The notes beneath the pieces were generated by a model that searched no databases, had not been told where the DNA came from, and was given only the letters and a program-made list of their open reading frames with translations. A stretch of 64,000 nucleotides of DNA from Varanus komodoensis (lineage: Eukaryota; Chordata; Lepidosauria; Squamata; Varanidae). The stretch is from positions 17,161,745-17,225,744 of the forward strand of contig NW_025336087.1 in NCBI RefSeq assembly GCF_004798865.1. The letters run 5' to 3'. Positions 48,105 to 59,600 of the stretch are shown here, in pieces. The translations under genes were made by a program, and so were the position numbers. Each line of letters starts with the position of its first letter. The stretch's first letter is position 1.

Positions 48105-48545
48105 GAAGCTTCCAAACCATCTTCAAAGGGACCCTGCATAAAGTACATTGCAGAAATCTAACTCTGAAGACCACCAGAGCATAGACTAGTAAAACCAGGT
48201 GATTTCTGTCCAGAGAAGGGTATAGTTGTGTCATCATCCAGAACTGGTAGAAGGCACTCAAGTCTGAGACACATGTGGGAAAGATGACAAATGTCCAAAC
48301 TATGAACCTGCTTCTTCACGGAGAGAGCAATCCCATCCAGACTGGGTTGAACACATACTATTTGGACAAGAAGGACCAATGGCTGAGAACCTCTTGGTAT
48401 CATCTGGGTTGATTTTCAGTTTATTAGCCCTCACCCAGTCCACTGACATAGGAGAGCACCAATCTAGCACATCCATATGATGCTATGTGAATGTGATGGC
48501 ATTCAGTGGTAAAGAATGCAATGCCTTAGACATTTGAGACCTTTG
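48105..48545 (-). mobile_element. Old L2-like LINE, minus strand, abutting the plus copy
   Basis: The + strand reads gaagcttccaaaccatcttc, aaagtacattgcagaaatct, ccatccagactgggttg and atctgggttgattttcagtt, antisense of the same segments at 18.84-19.20 kb (gaagctctgtttggaaccat, gcgcattacagaaatcc, tatctggattgagtttcagt). It covers the C-terminal half of ORF2 only and stops just before the YADD box. Confidence 0.75.
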
Positions 48546-48549
48546 TATA

Positions 48550-49730
48550 AACAAACAAACAAACCAACCATATTTAAATATATAAAATATTTGCCAAAAC
48601 AGAGCAAACTGTTGTTAGACCAAGATGGCTAGAATTATCATTCTGAAAGGACACTGCACTTGTCAATTCACATTCTTGAACATCTGCATCATTTTATATT
48701 CATATTATTTTATGAAACTACCATACTTGTTATGCATGAAAGCACTGACAAGTTGCAAAAATCAGCACTGTATCCACATGAATTCCTAGAGGAGTGCCAT
48801 TTTTAAAGATTCGTTTTTGCAGAAAATTCTACATTTCAATAGCAGAACCTTTCAAATGTTGTAGGCACAGAAATAGAGGCTGAGTAAATACCTATACTGG
48901 AAAGGCTGTGTGCTACAGAATTGACACAATTATCCTAAATCAATTATAGGCCACCAAATTTGCATATTACTAATTAAATATTGAGACTTGTACTGTGGCG
49001 TGTATGTGTGTCTGTCTGTCTGTCTTGTGAAGCAGATACATTGAACCTCTGTTTTTAATCTGGCCTGCCTGGACTGTTAGTCTGACCACCTGAGGCCCCA
49101 AAGTGCTGATTTGGTGAATTCCTGGCTTTGGCAGTTTTCCTCCACTCCAAAAAGTTGAAATACCTCTGCTAAGGCTTAGTTCCTGCCAGTGAGAACTTTA
49201 AGCCAATATTTTTGTTGTTTTGGCCCTGCCCAGTTTCCCTGACCCACTATTGGAATGCAGCCTCACCCCCCCCACCCAAAATAAACTTCTCCAAATTGGA
49301 GGTTCAGTACCTATTTATTAGGGTTTTTTTGCCTGTCACATAGCGGCAAGGCTATATATTGTCATAAAGTAACAAGAGTACCCTGCAATTATACAATCCT
49401 CTTCAGGGGGCCAGCTATTTGTCATGCCCTATTCTGAGATAGTCCATTACTTTTCTCCCAGTTCCCCCACTAACCAATATTTCAACATCTTTCATCAACT
49501 GAATAGTATCGATACTTACTGAACTGTTTTGAGGGTCTCCTTTGAAGCTTGAGAATTCCTCTCCTAGAGGCCTACCGATGCTTGTCTCTTGTATATGGAT
49601 GGTCTGTTTCTGCAAAGTTCAGGCAAAAACTCTCTTATGCAGAGGGTGGTTCGAAACAGGACTTTAGATACTTCCAGGTGTGTCTGCTGGCTGATGTTCT
49701 CTGGTACATAGAATAACTATGAGAAGATAG
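48550..49730. other. Non-coding DNA; (TGTC)n run
   Basis: A short tgtctgtctgtctgtc run lies at about 49008-49025 and a C-rich run near 49265. Nothing else was recognised. Confidence 0.4.
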
Positions 49731-49734
49731 CTCA

Positions 49735-49895
49735 TACTGAGTCATACCACTGGCCCATCTAAGCCAGCATTGTCAACACTGACTGGAAGCAATTGTTCAA
49801 GCTTTGGGTAGGACTTTTCCTAGTCCTACCTGGATATGAAAGGGATTAAACAAGATACTCTGCCAAACAGCTACAGTTCCTCCCCATGGATGTTG
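49735..49895 (-). mobile_element. tRNA-derived SINE, second copy of the 8.2-kb family
   Basis: The + strand reads ccactggcccatctaagcca, gcattgtcaacactgactgg, aagcaattgttcaagctttg, gaaagggattaaacaagata and ctctgccaaacagctacagt, antisense of the SINE with body phrase ccagtcagtgtagacaatac and a tRNA-like head. It is more diverged in the head than in the body. Confidence 0.65.
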
Positions 49896-50209
49896 TTGTC
49901 TTAGCTAAAACCGAGTGTGCTTAGCTCTTCCCCATTCAGAGGAGGTGACTATATGGTTAAGGGGCCTTCAGCAGATTCTTGTGTTTAACTTCTCATGGGG
50001 CATGGGAAAGCATGTTGGGGACTCCCCCTCTGAGCCAGGGGATGGTGCCAGCTGGCAAAGAAAGTCCTGAATGAGAAGCCAGTGGCATTTTGTCTGAGAA
50101 AGTGGCCTGAACCTCATCCGTACCAGTGTACTCCACTATACACCATGTTCACGACCAGAGCTACATATAGCAATAGAACACAAGTGTGCCTCAGTATTAT
50201 TACAATATG

Positions 50210-50405
50210 ATTTATTTCTACACCACTCCATAGCTGAAGCTCCCTGGGCAGTTTACAACAAGGTATAAAACAAAACAATAAAATATGATACAAATCCCAT
50301 AAAAACAAAACTATTTTGATATATTTTTTAAAGTAAAAGAGCTAAAAATATACAGTAAAAAAGGCCCTGCCAAAGAATCACCCGGATAATCCTAAGGGCT
50401 ATCTA
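50210..50405 (-). mobile_element. Probable LINE 3' end, same type as at 35.2 kb
   Basis: The + strand reads tgatttatttctacaccact, ccatagctgaagctccctgg, gcagtttacaacaaggtata and an A-rich region with aaatatgatac. This is the antisense of gtaaactgcccagggagctt...ggtgtagaaata. It has no coding part. Confidence 0.55.
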
Positions 50406-50409
50406 GTAC

Positions 50410-52850
50410 CTAAGGAGAGGATGGGGGAAGGAGACAGAAGGCAGTCTTCTTCTTGGCTTTCATTCTTGCAGACTTGATCAACCCGGAGAGCATCTGGTAA
50501 ATCAATTTCCCTTCCCAAGCTTCCTGTACTTCCTGTACTTAGAACTTGGTGGTCAGTTCTACATCCACTTTTCTAGTTGTTCATTGGTTTGATTTATGTG
50601 ATATGCCCTCTATGGTGTTTGAGTATTCCCAAGGTCAAACCCCTCAATAAACACCTTTAGTCCTTGCCCTAAGACCGTCATCATCAGTTTGCAGCATCTA
50701 TAACTGGATATTTTTGCAGCAATCTCAAGAAGAAATATTTTTTAAAACTGTATTTCCAAATGCCTCATCAAAATATAAAGTACCCATTTTTGAAACGTCA
50801 AGGAAGCCTTCATAAACTTCCTTTTTGTCTTTCAAAATGCTTACATCAGTAAGCACTTTACTGGAAAACTAGGAATGTTTGTGCCAAGAAATCTAATTTG
50901 ATTGTGATCTATTTGGCAATCTAACATTATGGTGCTTCCTGAGTTCAAGTAAAAGATTTGTAAAACAGTCCTAAAACTTTATTATCAGGACAGAGCATCA
51001 AGCTGTTCCTTGCACATTTATCACAAAAGTGATGCTCAACTGGAGCAGAGTATGAATCATTCTAGATTACCTATCTAGTACTTGAAAGCCTGGCTACAAA
51101 ATAGCTGTAGTGGAGATTAGCCTACTCCAATCGTTGCTGAATTTAAAAGGCTATTCTGCAAAAGAAAAAGAGTTCATTCAACAGACCTTACAGGTGAAAG
51201 GAGCCTTAAATCAAAGGAATACATTAGGCAAGAAAGTCATAGGACTGTGCATTGCAGGTCAGATATGCTCCTCAGATTTTTCTTTTGGAGGCCTGATTCA
51301 TACATGTGAGTATGTCCCTTGACTGGTGTTCTGAACATGACCGGGGGAAAGAGGAAAGTCAGTGTGACAACACCTTCGGAGATGTCTGATCTGTGCTTGC
51401 AATTTCACATGTAGAAGTCACTTACAAGTCACAAAGGATGCGTGACCATGTGATGTTCTAGTTTGTTGATGTCTCTGATTTCTTCCTCAACATTCATTTC
51501 ACCCTTTTCGCCTTTCCAAACATGACAGTCCTTTTTTGCAATCAGGAAAGACGTGGATTTTCAGTTGGGAAAATTCACACTTTTAAAAGTTCATACCCCA
51601 GATACGTACTTTTTTCTCAAATGCAAAAGCATGAACATGCAGATTTAGTAGGGGTGAACATTTGTACAGTTTGCACTCGTGCAACTCTGAATTTTTAGAA
51701 AACCTCTGATAACCTCTGAACTGAAATGCAAGTTTGGGAAATATTGAGACTTTGCAAAACTTTGTGCTCCTGCTTATGCTGGAGTTCAGGGCTGTAAACA
51801 GGACATCACCACATAATTTGTGAATAAGATTTTTTCAAACTCCCCCAAGTCACATTTGATTTTATAATCATCAAGTGATATCCATGTCTATGGGTAGTTA
51901 ACTTTCGAGAAAGGAAAGTCTGGGTGTATATTTCTATGTATGACTCCTGACTTCAGTGGGAACAGGTTAGGTGCATGGATCAGATCTATGGCTACACTAC
52001 AACTAACAATAGATTTAGTATAGTCTGAACAGAAATATACAGGGATATTGTATAGTTTTGCTAAATGTATAACTTGGACATGACATGTACATTGTTCTAT
52101 ACATACACTGACATGGATAGTCAATGCATAGTTTTGCTGAGACTGTGGAATCAAGTAGTATTCTCTTGCTAAAGAGCTAATTTTGGATGGCCATTCAGAT
52201 GAGGGTTCCACCACACGCTAGCTGGGATACCTGTGATGGAGCAGAGGCATTTCTGAAAGCTTGCAAACACAGAGCGGCTGTTTAGTTCCTCGAATGCCTC
52301 TCTGTGTTGCAACATAGCAGAGCACATGGGGAGTGTGTGTTACGCCTTTGGTTGATTAAAGATGCTGGCAGAAGCACCCCGATGTGCCATTCCCCCAGGC
52401 TTGAAATTCACCCCATTGTCCAAATTAGTCAAAATTCCCCCTTTTCATTGCCCAGAAATGAGATTTGCTCCTTGTCTATATTATCTATAGATATACTTTC
52501 TGAATTAGATGAGAATGTGTATATATAAGGACGTACATCAGTCCCCAAAACCTGCAAAGAGCTGCAAAGTCCCTTCAGTGCTCTTTCATTAGTGTGTGTG
52601 TTCTTGTGATTACAATGCAGTGTTTTTTTACTGCCCATTTAATTTCCAGTCCTTTCCCATTCCATTTTTTCCAATTTCAATTTTATTCACGTTTCATTCC
52701 TTGTGTGCTTGCCCTATTTATCACTCCATTCAGTTGGTGACTTTCCATTATCACAGGCATTATCATTTTCTTTGTCCTGTGCGGTTGACTCTTTGCTCCT
52801 TCCTCCCATTCTTTTTGATTCCTTTTATTCAGTTCATCTTCCTTATTTTA
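50410..52850. other. Non-coding DNA, nothing recognised
   Basis: No element or plausible exon was recognised. The block at 51560-51740 shares ttgcac/cacttttaaa phrases with other AT-rich blocks. Confidence 0.35.
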
Positions 52851-52854
52851 CAAT

Positions 52855-53012
52855 ATAAAATATGATAATTTATTTATAATACATACTTATCAATAATAAG
52901 CAATAATAAATTATAATATTACATATTATAAGTATGTAATCTAATACATACATATTTACATTTATATAATATAATACAGACATATATTATACAATATAAT
53001 ATAATATTTATG
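52855..53012. repeat. Extreme AT-rich low-complexity tract
   Basis: Almost only A and T over about 155 bases, with recurring aatataatataat and catacatattta phrases. It adjoins the tail side of the SINE that follows, so it may be that SINE's expanded tail. Confidence 0.85.
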
Positions 53013-53019
53013 TTATTTT

Positions 53020-53225
53020 AGTTATACGCCTTCCTTTTTCCTTCAAAGAACTCAAGGCAGTTATTCTTCCTCTTGATTTTGTTCTCACAATAATCCTGAG
53101 GAATAGAATTGGGTCAGAATCAGTGTTTGACCCAAAATCACCGAGTGAGCTTCATGGCCAATTAGAAAGTAGAATGTGGATCTTCGGTATCCCAGTCCAA
53201 GACTCTGACCCCTGTGCCACCCTGG
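53020..53225 (-). mobile_element. tRNA-derived SINE, minus strand, worn
   Basis: The + strand reads tatacgccttcctttttcct, actcaaggcagttattcttc, ctcacaataatcctgaggaa, ccaaaatcaccgagtgagct, tcatggccaattagaaag and ccagtccaagactctgaccc. This is the reverse complement of the 56.77-kb SINE. The B-box region is poorly kept. Confidence 0.8.
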
Positions 53226-53229
53226 ATCT

Positions 53230-55380
53230 TTCTGCCGTGTGTGTTTCATATCCATGTCTAATTTTGTTTTACTTGTACACTTGTCTCCTTTCTTGTTTGT
53301 GGGTTGCGTTGTGTCCTTTCTGCGTATGACTAAGCTTAATACACACAAAATGCTGAATGAAGTCTTTGAGCTATTCTGCCATGCACACAGACATTGTTTA
53401 TAACCAAGTTATTTTGCTTTACACATCCAAGTAAGTAACAATTTCAAACCAGCATGGCAGTGGCAGCATCACCTCAGTAGCACTTCACATCCCATTGTCG
53501 TTCTTATCACTGCTCTCTGCTTCCAGAGATTTCCCATATTGCCTTTACCCAGCTCCAGACTCAGATAAAGTAGCAGTAATAAACACCAGAGAGAAATGCC
53601 TTTGTATGTATCCTGGCCACATACACAACTGAACAAGTAAAACTTGTTAAATTCTCCCCTTTCAAGCCTGGTCTCACCATGGAGTTATAGACAAAGTGTG
53701 ACAGGCAGAACAGCAAGAATAAATAAGATGAAGCAAGATATTGACAGGCACATTCAATGGCCACCTTTGAGCAGGCTTCTCAATAGACAGAGCTTTCAGC
53801 CAGTTTTCAGCCATAGTAACTCACTAGCCCCTCCATCAGTCCTTCTGAATCTTTGCAGCCCCCTTCCATGGGGAAACCTTTGTGACCCATGCTAGTTTTC
53901 TTCGATTTGCGTGTCAACCACTACCCCAAACCAAATCAATACAGGAAGGAAATATAAACAAATTACTTCCTCCTTCTCAAAATTGGAGGACTCCTTTTCT
54001 GTGTGAGCCACTACAGCTATCCTTCTGGAACACTGTGTGCTTCTTTACACCACTTCTATGCTGGCTGTCACCTGCAGAATGGAACACAATAGGAACACTA
54101 TCAGAAAATGCGTCTTTTTTATATCAGCAAAATATAATTGCTGCGTTTGCATAAAAAGGCCCTATACCTGTTAATTGCATAAAAAGGCCATATACCTGGC
54201 AGGGTTTATCTCACCTGAAGTAACAACTTTCTCTACCAATTCCACCAAATTCAGACCAAGCAGAAAAAAGTTAAAGCATTGTTTTCATTATTATTTCCCA
54301 TGATATGTTCAATGAGAGATACAAAGCTTTAGATTTCTGAATCCAATCTGAACCAAATCAGTCCATTTTAGGAAGCACTGAATCAGGTCCAAATCACATT
54401 TTATAGTTAATACATGTCCCTAGTATAAATTAATTAAAATACAATTTAATCAAGGAAACTATTACAAATATAAGATTATTATTAACTGTTTTATTCCATT
54501 CAAAAGGAGAAGTAAAGACATACAGTACCAAACTCACAGCATGCTTAGAGGCTGTAATTCCTGCCCTATGAGAAAGGTTTGAAATGGTGATACATATTGG
54601 TCAAACATAAGGAACAATGGATTTTATATGGTAAGGAATGTTGGGATATTCAATAGCCATTAACTCTCCCTCCTGCCACTTTTGGTCTACTTATTTGCCT
54701 GCTGCACTTGTAGCAAAAAGATGCCTGAAGCAAAGGTAGGCTACTTATAGCAATGAGCTATACTGGCCAAAGCTGTTAGGAGACAAAAATATTTTGAATT
54801 ATTGAGACAGTTTAAGTCTTTCAACTATATATAATTTAAGTACGGTTGAACAAAACCTACTCCACAGCAGCAAATTCCATAGACAAAGTTCTCTCTATTA
54901 ATCTATGATCTCTCTCATACCACCAGCTTTAAATCAGTAAAAAGAAAGGTTAATTCATCTGTAACCACATCAATCCACTACCACATTGTTATGGGAATTG
55001 TTATGTTTTAACAAAATCAATAGAACTAATCTGTCAATTTCCCGAATTTCACTTTCTGCATCAAGCATGGAGAGATGGAGTAACAGAGTAGTCACCTTCA
55101 CTGATTTCATGTTTCATAAGCAAGATGTAGCAATGAATTGTAATTAAATGTATCTACAAGAGAAACACACTGGGGAGATTGTTTCTTCAAATAACTGCAA
55201 CGGAAGAGAGATGGAAAACCGAGAGCTTGAGGATAGGGTCATGGAACAGTAGACATACTCATAATCCACAAAAAGCATCCAAAATTAACTCAACATTCCA
55301 AATCATGGAACGGTTTCTCATACCCTCTTAGTGCAGTTATTACAGAGGGTACACATTTAGTTTGTAATCCCAGAAACAGT
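53230..55380. other. Non-coding DNA with a small tandem duplication
   Basis: Two near-identical copies of gcataaaaaggcc.tatacct lie at about 54150-54200 (period about 28). No gene or transposon was recognised. Confidence 0.4.
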
Positions 55381-55382
55381 TA

Positions 55383-55450
55383 CCTGGAAGTGGGCACTAC
55401 TGAACTTGACAGGACGTACTTCTGAGTAGGCAAGCATAATATTGTATTGT
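55383..55450. repeat. Short palindromic dispersed repeat, copy 2
   Basis: The text cctggaagtgggcactactg, aacttgacaggacgtacttc, tgagtaggcaagcataatat and tgtattg follows the same order as the copy at 41.03 kb, with more changes. Confidence 0.5.
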
Positions 55451-55518
55451 CAGTGTATGAGATATTTTAGAGAGGCTCTTTCTAAATTTGCCTGCATGCT
55501 GAACTTACCTTCTCTCTC

Positions 55519-55543
55519 AATAAAATAAAATAAAATAAAATAG
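55519..55543 (+). repeat. (AAAAT)n microsatellite
   Basis: Five AAAAT/AATAA units in tandem. Confidence 0.9.
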
Positions 55544-56153
55544 GATCAAAATGTTTCAAATTTCAGCTAGCATGAAGCCCCAAAGGATATAATGCAGGGA
55601 AATTTGGATGAGTGCACTATTTATTGTTGCATAGGGTTTTTCATTTGTTTTATATTTTAATGTGATTGGAAAGATGGGCTATATGTGTATTAGATAAATT
55701 AATATTCCCACTCCCTATGCAGATTTTATACATGATAACATATTTTGGCACAATTTGTTCATATCTTCAGCTGGCTGTTCTGCTCCATAATTTAGGAACG
55801 AACTTATCACACTAGTTTGATTTATTCAAACAGTTCCTTGACAATGGATAATTCCTTTGAAGAAAACTTTGTTTTTATCAAATAACTGTGAATATAATGT
55901 TCACTAATGCACTGTAACTGTATGGAGCTATTTCGACTGGCTTCTTTTCATTTGCTGTCTGAATTGTAGGGGGTTGCATTTGCATACTGCAGCTTCACAA
56001 CAAAGTAAGACAGAAAAATAAGGTAATTTGAATGTCTGAAGGGAAATAATTTTATAGAATCAAATAATTTTCTCGACTTACAAATGGAGTTTTCTGATTT
56101 ACTTCCAAGGTTGTCATACTTAGATTACTATGTCTTCATTTTTTATTTTTCAG

Positions 56154-56296
56154 TTCCACAATAGCTTTACAGCATTCAGTGCCATTTGGGGGCAAGATAA
56201 CTGCATCAGCTCAGTGCTTAAATTCACTTGGACTTCAGACTCCTGTCCTGTCAATCTGAGAGAATATAAAATGCATTCAGTACCAGGATCAAATGG
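56154..56296 (+). CDS. Candidate internal exon (hypothetical)
   Basis: A strong acceptor (tgtcttcattttttatttttc then cag) precedes the 143-nt segment and a strong donor, atgg|gtaagc, follows it. One frame is open throughout: FHNSFTAFSAIWGQDNCISS, then VLKFTWTSDSCPVNLREYKM, then HSVPGSNG. The other two frames are closed. The residue mix (two cysteines, several Ser/Thr and aromatics) would suit an extracellular segment, but no family was recognised. An open frame of this length in one of three frames is not improbable by chance, so the splice sites carry most of the weight. Confidence 0.25.
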
Positions 56297-56769
56297 GTAA
56301 GCAAGGAAGAAGACAAATGCAATGTGGAAACAAAAGCTTACAGCAAATTTTCAAGCCTCTATAGCAAATTTGGCTTCCTCCCAGCTTCACATTTGCAATG
56401 ACAGTCACTCATGAAAGCAAGTTGAATGCCAGCTTATTCTGGCTCTTCCTCCTGTGTTTTCGGAGGGTGGTCCACCTTTTCATCTTTTACAGAAACATGC
56501 TTTCATCTACATATTTATCACTACATTGATTTTTTAAAAAGAAACATTAATATGCAAGCAGTAAACAATGTATTAGGTTTTTTGGTAACAGCACAAATGT
56601 CTTCCAACCAGTAACTTGAACATCTGGTATCTACTGGTTTCTTGAGTTTCTGTGGTCTTACACCAACTGTAATGACAACATTTTTTTCTGCATTATTTAA
56701 AAGAGTCAACCACAACAATTAATCTCTATTTTTTTCAAGAGGACAAATAATAAATGTAATGATGTAATC

Positions 56770-57000
56770 AATGAGAGCCAGTGTGGCATAGTGGTTACGA
56801 GCATGGGACTGAGACTCAGGCAATCCGGGTTCAAGTCCCTGCTTGGCCATGGAGCCAACTGGGTGACTCTGGGCCAGTCATAGACTCTCAGCCCAACCTA
56901 CCTCACAGGGTTGTTGTGGGGATAAAATGAAGGAGGAAAATGATGTAAGCTGCCTTGAGCCCTTTGTAGGAAAAAGGCAGGATATAAAGCAGAAAAAAAA
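56770..57000 (+). mobile_element. tRNA-derived SINE, best-preserved copy
   Basis: The head holds an RNA polymerase III A box, tggcatagtgg (56784-56794), and B box, ggttcaagtcc (56828-56838). The body follows with ccatggagccaactgggtga, ctctgggccagtcatagact and cctcacagggttgttgtggg. The tail is tgtaagctgccttgagccct...ggcaggatataaag and a poly-A run. This tail resembles that of the window's L2-like LINE, which suggests the SINE uses that LINE's reverse transcriptase. Confidence 0.93.
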
Positions 57001-57249
57001 AGTTTCCTATTCCTTTATCCAGTTATTTGATATCAGCTCATTTAGACCAGGATATCAATTTATGGATAAAAATGCTTAATGATTGATAAGTTTTAATTGT
57101 TGTTGCAATAAGAACTAGGTAGAATATTCTACTTGTTGCACTATCCACCATGTGAAAAATACCTATAAAGCAACAATTGTATTACCTCCCATCATCAACT
57201 GGAAGCCATAGGATTTTTCAGCCCTAGTCCGAGACCTAGTTCCCTCTCC

Positions 57250-57475
57250 ACTCAGAGTAGACCCCACTGTGAGATGGGGGAGTTGTATGCTTTTTGCTGT
57301 CTAAGCTTGCAAAGGATTGTACCTTAAATTGTACCAAGTCTTGTCTTCTGGGGCCTTGTAATTTTTAATATTGTTACACTTTATAATGTTTTGTTGCTTT
57401 GCAATTTGTTGTAAACTGCTTCAGGATTTTTAAATGACAATGATATCTGAGTGATCACTTCTAAAACAAACAAAT
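57250..57475 (+). mobile_element. Possible worn LINE 3' end
   Basis: The text ttgcaatttgttgtaaactg, cttcaggatttttaaatgac resembles a LINE terminus (gtaaaccgcctcgggattttta). Upstream ctaagcttgcaaaggattgt is not assignable. This is a weak call. Confidence 0.3.
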
Positions 57476-57683
57476 TGAGCCATAAGTTTAGAGTAGCATT
57501 TCTTATATGGCCTTTACTGTAACCCTGAAAGATAGGTACATGTACGTTTGTTCACCTATAGGAATAATGACTGGTCCGGTCCTTCCACCTGATTCCTGAG
57601 ATCCATGCAACTTAAAAAAAAAAAGATTTGTATCTCCTTTCCTAAAGGTCAGCCAGTACTGCACTGGTTACCAAAAACTGCAT

Positions 57684-57745
57684 TTCATCCATCCATCCAT
57701 CCATCCATCCATCCATCCATTCACATATTTATATGCCACCTATAA
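57684..57745 (-). mobile_element. LINE terminus with (ATCC)n tail
   Basis: Eight or nine CATC units are followed by attcacatatttatatgcca cc, the antisense of a LINE end (ggtggcatataaatatgtg). It is the same arrangement as the (ATCT)n tail at 18.29 kb. Confidence 0.55.
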
Positions 57746-57749
57746 CTGC

Positions 57750-58625
57750 CAAAATGGTCTCCTTAGCTTCATGATGCAGTTTGTCCCAGGAAAAAATGTG
57801 CATCCTGAGACACTGCAAACAAATGGATATGTCTGAGAAAAGTATGTTCGAAACTGCATTACAGAAAGTGATGGGAAATACTTAGCAAAATGCATATGAA
57901 ATAAATACATTAGAAAATCTACACACAAAGATGTGTGACTATCCATATATATATAATTAAGTATGTCTGAGGAAATGGGACAGGATGATCTTAACATTCC
58001 AACAGTGCAAATGGGAATGAGATTGACAGATCATTCATGTCTGTCTTGGAGGACCTGAATAGAGGAAAGGTGAAAAAATGAGTAAAGGGTGGTTGTGCCT
58101 ACCATTTCAATGGAGAGAATCCAGTACTAAAAGTACTAAATATGAAGAAAATAATATTTTAAAGCTTTTTGGGGGCAAAACCTTGTATTTTCTACAAAAT
58201 TTATTTTATTATTTACATCAACTAAAAAACCCTCACTATACTTTTTTTCTGGATAAGGAATGCATTTTTAAATGTTAATTTCTTTTGTGAGATCTATTTT
58301 CATCTCTGACTATCTCTACTCCAACCTTTCAAATGACTGGGCACAGACAGCAACATGCGACCAAAATAAAATATTAGATGTTTGTTGTTAAAGCTCACTT
58401 TGGAAACTGTTTTCATTTTGCCCTCCTGCTCATTGTGAGCGCAATGGCAGTTGCTCTCAGCCAATTTAACATTTGCTTTGCATTTTAGCCTTCACTTTGA
58501 TATGTATGCACCCCGTGGGCCAATTTCATCAAACCAAGATCCAAACTGATACACAAAACAGGTGCAAGAGTAGAATGAATTCTAAGCAGACACAACTGCA
58601 AAAGAGAATATATATATATATTCTC
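57750..58625. other. Non-coding DNA, nothing recognised
   Basis: No element or plausible exon was recognised. A tatatatata run lies just before the transposon at 58.63 kb. Confidence 0.4.
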
Positions 58626-58628
58626 ATA

Positions 58629-59600
58629 TACCGTATTTTTCACTCGATAAGACGTACTTTTCCTCCCCTCAAAAGTAAGGGTAAATGTCTGTGCATCTTA
58701 AAGAGTGAATGTGTGTGTGCCCGATGCCTGGGACGCTGCCAGCCCACCTGCACCACGTGGCGCCACCTGGCTGGCACGCGCTCGGCGTGCGCTGCTCCAC
58801 CCCCTCCCTTCGGCACAGGTGAGAGCTGTGCCGCTCAGGGGGAGCGGTGGGGAGGAGGAGGAGCCACGGGCTTTAACCTGCCGGCCGCACGGAGAGACGG
58901 ACTGCTCACCCCCACCGCCCGGGAAGACCTGGCGCGGAGGAGGACGAGCCGCGGGGTGTAATCCGCCAGCTGTACGGAGAGACAGACTGCTCACCCCCAC
59001 CGCCCGGGAAGACCTGGGGTGGAGGAGGAGGAGCTGCGGGCTTTAACCCACTGGCTGCATGGAGAGATGGACTGCTCACCCCCACCGCCCGGGAAGACCT
59101 GCTGCTGCTGCCGCGCCACCCAGAAGACCACCACCGGCACGCTGCCGGCCCGGCTGCACCATGTGGCACCACCTGGCCGGCATGCACTCAGCGCGCCCTG
59201 CTCCGCCCCCCCTCCGGAGCAAGTGAGAGCTGTGCCGCTCAGGGGGAGCGGTGCGGAGGAGGAGGAGCCGCGGGCTTTAACCCGCCAGCCGTACGGAGAG
59301 ACGGACTGCTCACCCCCACCGCCCGGAAGACCACCACCAGCATGCTGCCAGCCCGGCTGCACCACACCTGGCCAGCACGCACTCAGCGCGCCCTGCTCTG
59401 CCCCCCTCCTCCAGCGCAGGTGAGAGCTGTTAACCACAGGTCGGTGTGTGTTTTCAAATTGCAACCTGTCTTTTAATGAAGCCCATGGGGAAGTGATGGG
59501 GAATGTGCCTGTGATTATCAGGAAGCTTTCCATGGATCCTTCCTCTAAAAACTAGGTGCGTCTTATGGTCAGGTGCATCTTATAGAGTGAAAAATACGTA
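58629..59600. mobile_element. TA-flanked DNA transposon with a GC-rich repeat core
   Basis: The element proper is 58631-59598, between TA dinucleotides. The left end is ccgtatttttcactcgataa gacg; the right end is the complement, cttatagagtgaaaaatacg. These are the termini of a well-known amniote non-autonomous family (ccgtatttttcgctctataagacgcac). The TA target points to the Tc1/mariner superfamily. The core, 58735-59425, is a GC- and CpG-rich set of nested tandem repeats. No transposase was recognised; the long open frames on both strands across the core are composition artefacts of stop-poor GC-rich DNA. Confidence 0.88.
58735..59425. repeat. Nested GC-rich minisatellite inside the transposon
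   Basis: An approximately 85-bp unit (gagccgcgggctttaacc, gagagacggactgctcaccc, ccaccgcccgggaagacct) occurs three times in tandem from about 58860 to 59100 and once more at about 59258. A larger unit beginning gctgccagcccacctgcacc and including gtgagagctgtgccgctcag, gggagcggt starts near 58735, 59141 and 59344, the last copy being shortened. The pattern implies duplication within duplication. Confidence 0.9.

Noticed and set aside
58473-59533. Long open frames on both strands (up to 180 codons)
   Set aside because: They coincide with the GC-rich tandem repeat core of a transposon; stop codons are rare there by composition and the frames overlap on both strands.
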